Shown here: one piece after another, positions 36,879-46,261 of the stretch
Numbering within the stretch: position 1 is the first letter of the stretch
Layout: each line of letters opens with the position of its first letter
Assembly (NCBI GenBank): GCA_017615275.1
Contig: JAGAAO010000078.1
Span: 62,001-126,000, forward strand
DNA from: Butyrivibrio sp.
GTDB lineage: Bacteria; Bacillota; Clostridia; Lachnospirales; Lachnospiraceae
Length of the DNA: 64,000 nucleotides
Direction of reading: 5' to 3'
Translations under genes and position numbers: made by a program
The notes under the pieces: model-generated
Database searches by the model: none
Seen by the model: the letters and a program-made list of their open reading frames with translations, nothing else
Told to the model about the DNA's origin: nothing

Positions 36879-37367
36879 CTATTTTCTCACATATGTCCTA
36901 TATGTATATGTTATGTCAAAATAAACCTGTTCCTCACTCTCTTCTGCAAGCTCCCATGCAGGATCCTCATCGAGATTTGGGAAATAACTGTCTGCCTGAT
37001 ACTCTTTGTCGATGAAAGTAACGATCGCAGTATCGCAGTCATTTATAAATTCATTATACACGCTTGAACCGCCTATAATAAACACATCATCTGTCGGAAT
37101 ATCTTTTATAAGCTCTTTGAGCTCTTCCTTGCTGTGAGCCACAACGGCATCTTTTACTTCATAGTTCTCCCTGGTGGAAAGAATTATGTTGTCTCTTCCG
37201 GGCAGAACCACCTTGCGCGGGAATGTCTCAAGAGTCTTACGACCATACACGATCGTCTTTCCCATTGTAAGATTTTTAAAGTTCTGCTGATCTGCTCTTA
37301 TGCTTACCAAAAGGCGACCCTGATATCCTATTGCCCAATTCTTATCAACTGCTACTATTGCTTTCAT
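36879..37367 (-). CDS. folA: Dihydrofolate reductase
   Basis: A 162-residue DHFR that regenerates tetrahydrofolate with NADPH: MKAIVAVDKNWAIGYQGRLL at the N-terminus, KTIVYGRKTLETFP, DNIILSTRE and DVFIIGGSSVYNEF. ATG 37367 follows GGAGGAG; the longer frame upstream would cross a terminator. The matching thymidylate synthase gene lies at 40412 on the other strand, so both halves of the dTMP cycle are in this window. A perfect hairpin lies just before the ribosome-binding site. Confidence 0.96.
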   Translation of the reverse strand: MKAIVAVDKNWAIGYQGRLLVSIRADQQNFKNLTMGKTIVYGRKTLETFPRKVVLPGRDNIILSTRENYEVKDAVVAHSKEELKELIKDIPTDDVFIIGGSSVYNEFINDCDTAIVTFIDKEYQADSYFPNLDEDPAWELAEESEEQVYFDITYTYRTYVRK

Positions 37368-37390
37368 TTTTTCTCCTCCAAAAATAGTAT

Positions 37391-37412
37391 AAAGAGTCGC
37401 TCGCGACTCTTT
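37391..37412 (-). repeat. Perfect hairpin in the folA leader
   Basis: AAAGAGTCG/CGACTCTTT with a CGAG loop (minus strand), 9-bp stem, ending about 15 bases before the folA Shine-Dalgarno. The core GCGAGCG matches the hairpins before thiW and thrS. No T tract strong enough for a terminator (TTTATACTATTTTT follows). Confidence 0.6.
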
Positions 37413-37431
37413 CGCGCTTTTCCTATGATAG

Positions 37432-37463
37432 TAAAAACACCCTACAGCGACGAAGCTGCAGGG
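37432..37463 (-). terminator. Terminator of the DUF3048 lipoprotein gene
   Basis: CCCTGCAGC/GCTGTAGGG (one G-U pair) with a short loop, followed on the minus strand by TGTTTTTAC; 21 bases after the stop codon. Confidence 0.75.
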
Positions 37464-37484
37464 CATTTTGTTGACAATCTGTAA

Positions 37485-38633
37485 TTACTCAATAGACATC
37501 TTGTCCCATGTATCATCGGGAACAAGTGAAATATATGTCTTTCCGGTATTGATCTGGATCTCTTTACCTTCATCATCATAGTACTTGGTAACGTCTGTCT
37601 CACCGGCCTTAACCCATGTGATAGCCTTTGCAACACCGTTTGTGATGTACCATCCTCTCTTGCCTGAGTCGATACAGTTGTAAATAAGGTATCCGTGCTC
37701 ATCAAGCTGTGCGAATGAACATTCCTGAAGAATAACATTCTTGAACTGAAGAGGCTCACCGTCCTCGTCGTCCTTATGAAGATCGCCGTACTCATAGTAC
37801 TGATACATCTTTGAATCTTCATCATAAACAAGTGTTGAAGTATTGTGCCAGAAAGGAAGTGAAATCTTTGTTGCAGGATATGTCTTGTCATAAACCTTTG
37901 TAAGGTCAACTTCCTTGCCATACTCTACAAAGTTGAAGTGACTTCCTTCGTTTGCATACTCATTGTAAGTAGTTGAATATGCAGCCTTGCCTGAATTGTT
38001 TGAGAAATTCTTCTCAAGGTCACCCTTGCAGATATACTCTGTAAACTCTCTCTTCTTTCCGTTGTTAACTCTTGAGAAAGTTCCTGAGAAATGTGCTGCC
38101 CAAGGCTTCTCTAAATACTGATTGATATAGTAAGGACCGCCGTCGTGGCAAAGAACTGCGTTCCACTCTGCTGCAAGAAGAAGGTTTGTGGGACGAGTAC
38201 TTCTGATACTTCCCATCTGTTCAATCTTGCCCCAGTCCTTAATAACGCACATAAGTCTTGTAATTCTGTCATTTGCTGTACTGTTCATGATCTCATAAAC
38301 AACATCTGACTCTGCTGTTCCGAAATGAGGAAGCGCTGTAATCTCATTGTCGACCATTACACAAAGAGGGCGCTGATCCTTGATCTCCTCACTGATAGGC
38401 TCACCTGTGAGCTCACTTAAATACATTCCCTCAGGAATCTCTGCTGCCTCTCCGTCATCTGTCTCTTCAACAGAAGTGCTCTCTGCAGCTGAATCGTCAG
38501 CCATCTCTTCAAAAGAGACCTGGCTTGAAGCTCCCTCAGTCTTGCTGTCCTTACCACAGCCTATTACTGAAAAAGCCAAAAGTGAACATATTGCTGTTGC
38601 AATACATCTTTTGCTTAAATTCTTCTTAAACAT
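37485..38633 (-). CDS. DUF3048 (YerB-like) lipoprotein
   Basis: A 382-residue exported lipoprotein: signal peptide and lipobox (FSVIGCGKD), a Ser/Glu-rich linker (about 30-70), then a DUF3048 domain with the hallmark RPLCVMVDNEITALPH, ESDVVYEIM, MGSIRSTRP and LCHDGGPYY segments, and the C-terminal YerB subdomain (WYITNGVAKAITWVKAGETD). The fold is known but the function of the family is not; a cell-wall role has been suggested from context in other species. It stands alone with its own terminator. Confidence 0.88.
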   Translation of the reverse strand: MFKKNLSKRCIATAICSLLAFSVIGCGKDSKTEGASSQVSFEEMADDSAAESTSVEETDDGEAAEIPEGMYLSELTGEPISEEIKDQRPLCVMVDNEITALPHFGTAESDVVYEIMNSTANDRITRLMCVIKDWGKIEQMGSIRSTRPTNLLLAAEWNAVLCHDGGPYYINQYLEKPWAAHFSGTFSRVNNGKKREFTEYICKGDLEKNFSNNSGKAAYSTTYNEYANEGSHFNFVEYGKEVDLTKVYDKTYPATKISLPFWHNTSTLVYDEDSKMYQYYEYGDLHKDDEDGEPLQFKNVILQECSFAQLDEHGYLIYNCIDSGKRGWYITNGVAKAITWVKAGETDVTKYYDDEGKEIQINTGKTYISLVPDDTWDKMSIE

Positions 38634-38790
38634 CTTTCATAATCTCCTTAGAAATAGTGTTACTGTACCCACACCCGCATATCATTCCGTTAACAGTAAC
38701 TTTATAGTCAATGTAAACATTCTACCAAATCTCGACTATTTTTTCCACAATGAAATTATGTTATGCTTAAATAGTTAAAGGGGGCACGCT

Positions 38791-40395
38791 ATGAAACTTA
38801 CATTTATAGGCGCTGACCACGAAGTTACGGGCAGTTGCCATTTACTATCCGCTTGCGGAAAAAATATTCTTATTGATTACGGAATGGAACAGGGTAAGGA
38901 TTATTTTGAAAATGTTCCCATCCCGGTTTCAGCTCCTGAAATCGATTATGTCTTCCTGACCCACGCACATGTGGATCATTCGGGAAATCTTCCGCTTTTG
39001 TACGCCAAAGGCTTTAGAGGCAAGATCTACTCTACGGACGCTACCTGCGATCTCTGTAACATAATGCTCAGAGACTGCGCGCACATTCAGATGCAGGAAG
39101 CCGAATGGCGAAACAGAAAAGCTAAACGAAACAAAGAAATAACTCAGATGGAACCTTCCTATACTATGGAAGACGCCGAGAAGACCATCAAAGCCTTCAT
39201 CCCCTGCAGATACGGTGATGAGGTTGAAGTCTGCGAAGGAATCAAGATCCGTTTCACAGACATCGGACATCTCCTTGGCTCAGCCAGCATCGAAGTATGG
39301 GTTACGGAAAAAAATGTCAGCAAAAAAATTGTTTTTTCCGGAGATATCGGCAACAAAGAGCAGCCACTCATAAGAGATCCTCAGCTCACCGATTCCGCGG
39401 ACTATGTACTCATGGAATCAACCTACGGTGACAGGCTTCATTCCGAGAAAAGACCCGATTATGTAAAAGAACTTGCAGAGATCCTGGACAGAACTTTCGC
39501 GCGCGGCGGAAACGTTGTCATTCCCTCTTTTGCAGTGGGAAGAACTCAGGAAATGCTTTATTTTATAAGGAAGATCAAAAAAGAAGGACTCGTAAAGTCA
39601 CTTCCGAACTTCCCTGTATTTGTCGACAGTCCTCTTGCGGTGGAAGCCACAGAAATATTCGACGACAACCGCTATGAGTGCTATGACGAAGAAGCAATGG
39701 AACTTGTAAAAAGAAGGATCAATCCCATCACATTCCCGGGACTGAACCTCGCTATCACAACAGAGGAATCACGAGCAATAAACGAAGATCCTGAGCCCAA
39801 GGTAATAATATCCGCATCAGGCATGTGCGAGGCAGGACGTGTAAGACATCATCTCAAGCACAATCTCTGGAGATCTGACAGCACTATCCTCTTTGTCGGA
39901 TATCAGTCTGTAGGAACAACGGGAAGAGCCATTATCGACGGAGCCGAACAGATCAAACTCTTTGGTGAAACAGTCGATGTAAAGGCTGACATCTGCAAAC
40001 TCGAAGGTCTTTCGGGACACGCAGACAAAAACGGACTCACAGAATGGATAAACGGCTTTACAGCCAAGCGTCCCAAGAAAGTCTTCATCGTACACGGCGA
40101 AGACAGCGTATGTACTTCTTATGCCAAATATCTTAGAGATGAGTACGGTTTTGATACATATGCGCCATACAGCGGAACAGAATTTGACCTTGTGTCCGGA
40201 ACCTTCATAAAAGAAGCCGTTCCGATTCCCAAGAAGACCAAGGAAGCAACTATCGTATCCGATGTATACGCAAGGCTCAAGGCAGCCGGTGCAAGACTTA
40301 TCGGCATAATCGCAAAGAGCGAAGGTATGACCAACAAAGACAAAGCAAAATTTGCAGACCAGATAATCGCACTCTGCGACAAATGGAGCAAATAA
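38791..40395 (+). CDS. MBL-fold beta-CASP RNA-metabolising hydrolase
   Basis: A 534-residue metallo-beta-lactamase-fold protein with the zinc motif HAHVDHSG (His58, His60, Asp62, His63), GHLLGSASIEV, FSGDIGN, a beta-CASP insert and the RMMBL-type C-terminal motif GLSGHADKNGL. These features define the CPSF73/RNase-J-related group; the YSH1-like bacterial members act on RNA. It lacks the longer C-terminus of RNase J. AGTTAAAGGGGG precedes the ATG. It leads the plus-strand trio with thyA and a TraX-like gene. Confidence 0.9.
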   Translation: MKLTFIGADHEVTGSCHLLSACGKNILIDYGMEQGKDYFENVPIPVSAPEIDYVFLTHAHVDHSGNLPLLYAKGFRGKIYSTDATCDLCNIMLRDCAHIQMQEAEWRNRKAKRNKEITQMEPSYTMEDAEKTIKAFIPCRYGDEVEVCEGIKIRFTDIGHLLGSASIEVWVTEKNVSKKIVFSGDIGNKEQPLIRDPQLTDSADYVLMESTYGDRLHSEKRPDYVKELAEILDRTFARGGNVVIPSFAVGRTQEMLYFIRKIKKEGLVKSLPNFPVFVDSPLAVEATEIFDDNRYECYDEEAMELVKRRINPITFPGLNLAITTEESRAINEDPEPKVIISASGMCEAGRVRHHLKHNLWRSDSTILFVGYQSVGTTGRAIIDGAEQIKLFGETVDVKADICKLEGLSGHADKNGLTEWINGFTAKRPKKVFIVHGEDSVCTSYAKYLRDEYGFDTYAPYSGTEFDLVSGTFIKEAVPIPKKTKEATIVSDVYARLKAAGARLIGIIAKSEGMTNKDKAKFADQIIALCDKWSK

Positions 40396-40411
40396 TCATC
40401 AGGAGGAACGT

Positions 40412-41263
40412 ATGTCAAAAGCTGACGAAATATTTATTTCCATGTGTAAAGACATCTTGGAAAACGGAACATCTACAGAAGGCGAGAAAGTCCGCCCCCA
40501 CTGGCCGGACGGAACATCCGCTTACACCATAAAGAAATTCGGTGTCGTAAACAGATATGATCTTTCAAAAGAATTTCCGATCATGACACTGAGAAAGACC
40601 GCGCTTAAGAGTGCAACCGACGAGATCCTTTGGATCTACCAGCAAAAGAGCAATAATATCAACGATCTGCACAGCCACATCTGGGACGAATGGGCCGACG
40701 AAAACGGTTCCATCGGAAAGGCATACGGCTATCAGATAGCTCAAAAGAGTATTTATAAAGAAGGCGAATTTGATCAGATCGACAGAGTTATCTACGATCT
40801 TAAGAACAATCCTTTCAGCAGACGTATAATGACCAACACATACATGTTCTCGGATCTTCACGAGATGAACCTTTATCCCTGTGCATACAGCGTAACTTAC
40901 AATGTCACCCAGAAAAAGGGCGAGGATAAGCTCACACTTAACGCAATTCTCAACCAGCGCTCGCAGGACGTTCTTGCCGCCAACAACTGGAACGTTGTTC
41001 AGTACGCGGTACTTGTTCACATGCTGGCTCAGGTATGTGATATGAACGTCGGGGAACTTGTACATGTAATTGCAGACGCGCATATATACGACAGACATGT
41101 GCCTCTTGTAAAAGAGCTGATCACAAGAACTCCTCTTCCGGCACCGAAATTTACATTGAATCCGGACATAAAGGATTTCTACAAATTTACAAGAAACGAC
41201 GTTTCACTTGAAAACTACGAAGTAGCGGGGGAACAATTAAAGGATATTCCTATCGCAATCTGA
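40412..41263 (+). CDS. thyA: Thymidylate synthase ThyA
   Basis: Converts dUMP to dTMP using methylene-tetrahydrofolate. The 283-residue sequence resembles the Bacillus ThyA-A branch: LWIYQQKSNNINDLHSHIWDEW, catalytic cysteine in LYPCAYSVTYNV, QRSQDVLAANNWNV and ADAHIYDRHV. Substitution of the usual LPPC by LYPC and of the phosphate/nucleotide loop (LAANNWNV instead of LGxPFNV) is notable but typical of some Firmicutes. AGGAGG lies 6 bases before the ATG; 16 bases separate it from the beta-CASP gene. Confidence 0.92.
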   Translation: MSKADEIFISMCKDILENGTSTEGEKVRPHWPDGTSAYTIKKFGVVNRYDLSKEFPIMTLRKTALKSATDEILWIYQQKSNNINDLHSHIWDEWADENGSIGKAYGYQIAQKSIYKEGEFDQIDRVIYDLKNNPFSRRIMTNTYMFSDLHEMNLYPCAYSVTYNVTQKKGEDKLTLNAILNQRSQDVLAANNWNVVQYAVLVHMLAQVCDMNVGELVHVIADAHIYDRHVPLVKELITRTPLPAPKFTLNPDIKDFYKFTRNDVSLENYEVAGEQLKDIPIAI

Positions 41264-41282
41264 AATACGGAGCTTAGATATA

Positions 41283-42044
41283 ATGGATAAACTTGCACGT
41301 TTCCGCAAACTTGACGGAAATACTCTCAAAATAATAGCTTGCGTGACGATGCTTATAGACCACATTGGCGCTGCGATACTTCTCCCGCTTACCAAAGAGG
41401 GAATTATCCCAACCAAAATGCCTTTTGAAACTTTTAACTTTATCTATGATGCGATAAGAGCCATAGGAAGAACATCCTTCCCTATCTTTGTATTTCTTAT
41501 CGCAGAAGGCTTCAGACATACTTCAAGCAGACTAAGATACGCTCTTAGTCTGCTTGTTTTTGCCTTTATATCGGAGCTTCCCTTCGACTACGCATTCTAC
41601 GGAGAAATCAGATACGATAGAAACAATGCGATAATAACCCTGTTTCTGGCACTTATAACTTTATGGGGATCCGATACCATAACCAAATACGGCAGAAAAT
41701 TAAAGGTCTCTCAATATGCATCTCTTGCCGCAATTATGCTATTAACTTTCACTACATCATGCATTGCTTCCTTGTTGCACTGTGACTACAAATATTACGG
41801 CATCTTACTTGCGATGATATTCTATTTCCTAAGACCGATGTTTCCTATAAATATACTTGCCGCATATCTTCTTATCGTTTCACACAGCACTACGGAATTT
41901 ATGTCTTTCCCGGCTTTTATCCTCATATATCTTTACAATCAAAAACAGGGTAAGAAGCTCGGCAGATATAAATATCTGTTCTACGCTTTCTACCCTGTTC
42001 ATCTCATAATCTTATACATCATCAGGATGTGCATCCAAAAATGA
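41283..42044 (+). CDS. TraX-family membrane protein
   Basis: A 253-residue multi-helix protein beginning with NTLKIIACVTMLIDHIGAAIL, the signature of TraX-family proteins (acyltransferase-like membrane enzymes, named from F-pilin acetylation). Further conserved parts are AIGRTSFPIFVFLIAEGF and LPFDYAFYG. Chromosomal copies in Firmicutes have unknown substrates. It follows thyA by 19 bases and ends one base before a convergent gene. Confidence 0.85.
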   Translation: MDKLARFRKLDGNTLKIIACVTMLIDHIGAAILLPLTKEGIIPTKMPFETFNFIYDAIRAIGRTSFPIFVFLIAEGFRHTSSRLRYALSLLVFAFISELPFDYAFYGEIRYDRNNAIITLFLALITLWGSDTITKYGRKLKVSQYASLAAIMLLTFTTSCIASLLHCDYKYYGILLAMIFYFLRPMFPINILAAYLLIVSHSTTEFMSFPAFILIYLYNQKQGKKLGRYKYLFYAFYPVHLIILYIIRMCIQK

Positions 42045-42644
42045 TCAATAATTACCTATAATTCCCGCCATAGCTTCCTGAGCTGCGGCGATATTTGTTT
42101 TAGACAATGTGTATGTCTGCAATTTATCTGTTGTGAATCTCACTGTGTTATATTTATCTGCAGTTACCACTGCAAATTCTTCGTATCCTGAATCTTTGTC
42201 GCCTGTAAGGATATAAACTTCATCACCTTTTAAGACGTCCATCTCAACCTCTATAGTAGCCTGCTCTGTCAAAATAGCATTGGTACTAAAGCTTATCTCA
42301 TACGTTCCCGGATAGAACGCATCAGCGTCCTTGGTAACGGTTCCACTGACGGGAAGCATCTCGCCGTCTCCCCTGACAGTAACTCTTTGCGTAAATCTGC
42401 TGTTTGCATTCAGATCCGCGATATCATTCCCACCGGATTCTACAGAAGTATTCTCTTTATCTTGGTCGACGCCCAAATACCCAAGAAGTGTTTCCTCAGC
42501 GTCATTGTACTCTTCTTGTGTATCTGTTTCTTTATGCTCGGTGATATTTCCGCCATAAAGTCTCAAACATGTGATGAACAGCATGGTAACGAACAATGCA
42601 GTAAGACCTAGGATCACTACCGGTTTTGTTCTTTTCATTTTCAC
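42045..42644 (-). CDS. Membrane-anchored extracellular protein, unknown
   Basis: A 199-residue protein with one N-terminal membrane helix (about 9-27, VILGLTALFVTMLFITCL) and no lipobox. The outer part has an acidic stretch (about 38-70) and a beta-rich domain (VTVRGDGEMLPVSGTVTK; YPGTYEISFSTNAILTEQATIEV) that looks like an immunoglobulin-type fold. I do not recognise a family. It lies alone between a convergent TraX-like gene and the trkAH operon. Confidence 0.65.
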   Translation of the reverse strand: MKMKRTKPVVILGLTALFVTMLFITCLRLYGGNITEHKETDTQEEYNDAEETLLGYLGVDQDKENTSVESGGNDIADLNANSRFTQRVTVRGDGEMLPVSGTVTKDADAFYPGTYEISFSTNAILTEQATIEVEMDVLKGDEVYILTGDKDSGYEEFAVVTADKYNTVRFTTDKLQTYTLSKTNIAAAQEAMAGIIGNY

Positions 42645-42766
42645 CTCATATATAAAATTTTATACTTTTTTAATATTTACTTCACAAAGTAATTAAAAGT
42701 TTATCACAGTTTGGACACAAATTCCAACAATTTTTTTTTGAAAAAGATGTACTTTTTTTAGTTAAT

Positions 42767-44212
42767 TTATCTACGCCAGGTTTTTGGCTTTATTACTATA
42801 AATATAGGTAAAAGTTCAAGTCTGCCCGCCAACATATCAAACATCAGAACCAACTTGGACAAAACGGAAAACTGTGAATAATTTCCCATAGGGCCTACCA
42901 TTCCAAGTCCGGGGCCGATATTGTTTAACGTTGCTGCAACAGATGTTACCGTTGTTTGAAAATCAAAATTATCAAGTGCGACAACCAAAGTTGAAGCGAT
43001 GAAGGTCACAACATAAAGACCAAGATATGCCGAAACGGATTTAACCGTAGTTCCTTCGACAGTATGTCCGTCCATGTATACCCTTTTGACAGCCTTGGGA
43101 TGAACTATGAAATTGAGCTCATTCCTTACGTTCCTGATAACGATAACCGCTCTTGAGAACTTAAATCCGCCTCCGGTAGATCCGGCGCAGGCTCCCACAA
43201 GTGAGAGAATGCACAGTATCATCTTGGAGAACATCGGCCATTTATCGAAATCCAACGTTCCAAAACCTGTCGTAGTCATAACAGACACAACAGCAAAGAG
43301 CGAGTGATGGAAACACATAGCACCGCTTGTAAGAATTCCCGCTCTGTAAATATTGACAGTAATGAAGACTGCCGATAAGATCATCGTTCCGAAGTAAAAC
43401 TTAACTTCGTCTATTGCAAAAGCCTCCTTGGGCTTTCTGTTCAAAAGAAAATAATAAACAGTAAAGTTGACTCCGCAAAGTGCCATGAACACTATTATGA
43501 TAGCCTGACTCAATGTAGAGTATCCGCCTATTCCGGCATTGTTTACCGCAAATCCTCCGGTTCCAACCGTCGAGAAAGAAATGGTTATGGCATCGTAAAG
43601 CGGCATTCCCGACAGGAAAAGACAGATGATCTCAGTAACGGTTATTCCGAAATAAATAAGATAAAGAATCTTGGCAGTATCTTTTACCTTGGGAACAATC
43701 TTACCGACAACAGGTCCCGGGCTTTCCGCGCGCATAAGATGCATGCTGTAACCGTCAGCCATGGGAACGATCGCGAGAAGGAATACCAAAACTCCCATTC
43801 CGCCGATCCAGTGTGTAAACGTTCTCCAGAACTGTACACTGTATTCCATACCGTCCAAGCTTGTGAGGATACTTCCTCCCGTTGTTGTAAGACCTGAAAC
43901 AGTCTCAAATAAAGCATCAACATAACTTGGAATTGTTCCTGTGATAACAAAAGGGACTGCACCCAGAAGACTCATCAAAAGCCACGCTGCCGCGGTAATG
44001 GAAAAGCCCTCTTTTGCATAGATGACTCTGTTCTCCGGTTTCTTGTGAGATCCTATAACTCCCAGAAGTACCGAAAAACCTGCCAGTGCAAGAAACGCTA
44101 TCGCGCTGTCATATTCTTTATATATTATTGCCACAACCAAGGGCAACAAAAACAGACATCCCATAACTCTTACGAGTCTGAATAGAACGTACCTGATCAT
44201 TGAATAGTTCAT
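42767..44212 (-). CDS. trkH: Potassium uptake protein TrkH/KtrB type
   Basis: The channel subunit of a Trk/Ktr potassium importer, 481 residues. The four pore-loop repeats are visible: LTTTGGSIL, FSTVGTGGFAV, VMTTTGFGTLD and LNNIGPGLG, each carrying the filter glycine. Helices alternate throughout. It begins 3 bases after trkA, so the channel and its gating ring are made together. Confidence 0.95.
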   Translation of the reverse strand: MNYSMIRYVLFRLVRVMGCLFLLPLVVAIIYKEYDSAIAFLALAGFSVLLGVIGSHKKPENRVIYAKEGFSITAAAWLLMSLLGAVPFVITGTIPSYVDALFETVSGLTTTGGSILTSLDGMEYSVQFWRTFTHWIGGMGVLVFLLAIVPMADGYSMHLMRAESPGPVVGKIVPKVKDTAKILYLIYFGITVTEIICLFLSGMPLYDAITISFSTVGTGGFAVNNAGIGGYSTLSQAIIIVFMALCGVNFTVYYFLLNRKPKEAFAIDEVKFYFGTMILSAVFITVNIYRAGILTSGAMCFHHSLFAVVSVMTTTGFGTLDFDKWPMFSKMILCILSLVGACAGSTGGGFKFSRAVIVIRNVRNELNFIVHPKAVKRVYMDGHTVEGTTVKSVSAYLGLYVVTFIASTLVVALDNFDFQTTVTSVAATLNNIGPGLGMVGPMGNYSQFSVLSKLVLMFDMLAGRLELLPIFIVIKPKTWRR

Positions 44213-44215
44213 TTT

Positions 44216-45577
44216 TTAGTTCTCCAAAATATCATTTATGTCTTTTAATCCAGTTCTTGTTGTAACGATAATAACCGAATCTCTGTCTCTGATAACACTG
44301 TCACCTGTAGGAGACAATATCTCTCCATAGTGATTTATGCAGGCAATAAGAATACCCTTCTTAAGATTAAGCTTGGAAAGAGGTACTCCTATAACAGGGC
44401 TTCCTTTCTTTACTATAAACTCAAGTGCCTCTACACGCTCATCATCGAGCTTGTAAAGTGTCTCAATATTGCTGTCCTTTGATGCTGACATTCCTCTTAC
44501 AAACTGAACGATCCTGTCAGCGGTAATATATTTGGGATAAATGATACTTCCTATATTAAGTGAACCTATGATGTCGCCGTAATTAACTCTATGAACCTTA
44601 GTAAGTATCTTAGCCTTGGGATTAATGCTCTTAACGTACATTGAGAGCATTATATTTTCTTCATCAAGATTTGTAAGTGCAACGAAAGATCCTGTGGATG
44701 TAACGCCCTCTTCCATGAGCATATCCTTATCCGTTCCGTCGCCGTTAATTATAAGAGCCTGAGGCAAAAGATCTGAAAGCTCTTTGCATCTGACCGCATC
44801 TTTATCAAAGATCGTAACCTTTACTCCGATGTCCAAAAGCTGCTTCGCAAGATAATATCCTGTCTCACCGCCTCCCACAATGATAGTTGAAGGCACCTTG
44901 GCTGTAGGAAGTCCGAGTTTTTTAAAGAAATTCAGAGTATTTCTTCCCGATCCGAATATAGTGATTTCATCTTCAGGCTGAAGAACAAAATTACCATCCG
45001 GAATATAAACTTCTCCGTCTCTTGAAACAGCTGAAACTACAACGTGTTTTTTAAGATCCGAAGGGAAATCTTTGAGAGCTCTGTTGCAAAGTCTCGAGTT
45101 CTCATCAACTATGAATTTAACAAGCTCTGCTCTTCCTCTTGCAAAAGTCTCTACCTTGGTCGCAGAAGGGAATTTCAAAAGTCTCTCTGCCTCTCCCGCT
45201 GCAGCTTCCTCAGGATTTATTACCATCGAAAGACCAAGTTCTTCTTTAATAAAGTTTATCTCTTTTTTATAAATAGGATTACGAACTCTGGCTATTGTGT
45301 GGCAATTACCTGCCTTCTTCGCTATAAGGCAGCACAATAAGTTAAGCTCGTCAGATTCGGTAACAGCGATCATAAGATCCGCCGTCTCAATACCCGCATC
45401 TTTCATTATAGAGTAGCTGGCTCCGTTCCCCACTATTCCCATAACGTCATAACTGTTGACTACATTCTGAAGTACAGTACTGTCCTCTTCTATAACCGTT
45501 ATGTTATGTCCTTCTTTGCTAAGCTGCTGCGTAAGCGTCTGACCTACATTTCCACAGCCAACTACTATGATATGCAT
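44216..45577 (-). CDS. trkA: Trk system potassium regulator TrkA
   Basis: A cytosolic gating protein of 453 residues with two RCK units: N-terminal NAD-binding VVGCGNVGQTL (about 5-15) with TrkA_C, and a second IIVGGGETGYYL with another TrkA_C (VIGVPLSKLNLKKG). It binds NAD(H)/ATP and controls TrkH. The leader of about 280 bases holds a hairpin with a short T run and several inverted repeats, but no recognisable c-di-AMP aptamer. Confidence 0.96.
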   Translation of the reverse strand: MHIIVVGCGNVGQTLTQQLSKEGHNITVIEEDSTVLQNVVNSYDVMGIVGNGASYSIMKDAGIETADLMIAVTESDELNLLCCLIAKKAGNCHTIARVRNPIYKKEINFIKEELGLSMVINPEEAAAGEAERLLKFPSATKVETFARGRAELVKFIVDENSRLCNRALKDFPSDLKKHVVVSAVSRDGEVYIPDGNFVLQPEDEITIFGSGRNTLNFFKKLGLPTAKVPSTIIVGGGETGYYLAKQLLDIGVKVTIFDKDAVRCKELSDLLPQALIINGDGTDKDMLMEEGVTSTGSFVALTNLDEENIMLSMYVKSINPKAKILTKVHRVNYGDIIGSLNIGSIIYPKYITADRIVQFVRGMSASKDSNIETLYKLDDERVEALEFIVKKGSPVIGVPLSKLNLKKGILIACINHYGEILSPTGDSVIRDRDSVIIVTTRTGLKDINDILEN

Positions 45578-45603
45578 ATCTTTCCTCCATATAAAATACT
45601 AAA

Positions 45604-45632
45604 AGGTTGCTCTAAATGATGCTGAGCAACCT
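45604..45632 (-). other. Leader hairpin before trkA
   Basis: AGGTTGCTC/GAGCAACCT, 9-bp perfect stem with an 11-base loop, followed on the minus strand by TTTTAGTATTTT and then the trkA ribosome-binding region. Since the gene upstream is divergent, this is within the trkA leader and could be an attenuator. Confidence 0.5.
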
Positions 45633-45764
45633 CTATTATTATATTGATTAATGTCGCAATAATCAACCTGAACTCAAGGCCTGTATTTACGGTGCTTTGC
45701 GGACTTCAAGCGCCCGAAAGTCGCAGTTTTATTGTTTTTTTATAATAATTTCCCCTTAAGTTCA

Positions 45765-45824
45765 TTGTAACTATAGCATTTGCCCGTTACAATTAAGGTG
45801 TCGGTGGAGGACTTTCGCACCGAC
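45765..45824 (+). promoter_or_regulatory. Promoter and 5' hairpin for the zinc-ribbon/flavodoxin pair
   Basis: TTGTAA (45765-45770), 17 bases, TACAAT (45788-45793) on the plus strand; these boxes form the arms of an inverted repeat ATTGTAAC/GTTACAAT (45764-45793). Just after the expected start comes a hairpin GTCGGTG/CACCGAC (45800-45824), then AAGGAG before the gene. The remaining leader toward trkA contains a second GC-rich inverted repeat near 45697-45725. Confidence 0.5.
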
Positions 45825-45855
45825 TTTATTTATTAGGCAGATAAGGAGACCGAAC

Positions 45856-46260
45856 ATGAGAAATTTTTTCTCTCAATTCTTCCAGGGACGCTATGGCTCC
45901 TATGGAATGGATAAACTCACAAGGTTTCTTTTGGTATTATCAGTAATAGCTTTGATCGTCTCGCTTTTTACGCCACTTGGTTTATTATACTATGTTGCCT
46001 TTGCGTTATTGATCTACTCATATTTTAGGCTTTTATCGAAGAATATCACAAAGAGATACAAAGAAAATGAGAGTTTTTTAAAAATTGTACAAAAGTTCCG
46101 ATCAACATTCGGAAAGACAAAAAGCAGAGTAATACAGTTCAGAAATTATCACATCTATGTTTGTCCGAGCTGTAAACAAAAGATACGCATCCCAAGGGGA
46201 AAAGGAACCATAATGGTCCGATGCCCGAAATGTAGGACGGAGTTTAAAAAGAAATCTTAA
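45856..46260 (+). CDS. Small membrane protein with C-terminal zinc ribbon
   Basis: A 134-residue protein: two close membrane helices (about 23-60), a basic cytoplasmic stretch, then a zinc-ribbon with two CxxC knuckles (CPSCKQKIRIPRGKG and CPKCRTEF). The basic residues between the knuckles suggest nucleic-acid or protein binding near the membrane. AAGGAG precedes the ATG by about 8 bases. It is followed after one base by the flavodoxin gene, implying a shared task, unknown at present. Confidence 0.75.
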   Translation: MRNFFSQFFQGRYGSYGMDKLTRFLLVLSVIALIVSLFTPLGLLYYVAFALLIYSYFRLLSKNITKRYKENESFLKIVQKFRSTFGKTKSRVIQFRNYHIYVCPSCKQKIRIPRGKGTIMVRCPKCRTEFKKKS

Positions 46261-46261
46261 A

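Noticed and set aside
42711..42739. Plus-strand terminator TTGGA/TCCAA with nine T residues
   Set aside because: There is no plus-strand gene ending here; the flanking genes are both on the minus strand, and the stem is only 5 bp.
45578..45855. c-di-AMP (ydaO) riboswitch before trkA
   Set aside because: The conserved aptamer blocks could not be found on either strand, although the region is structured.
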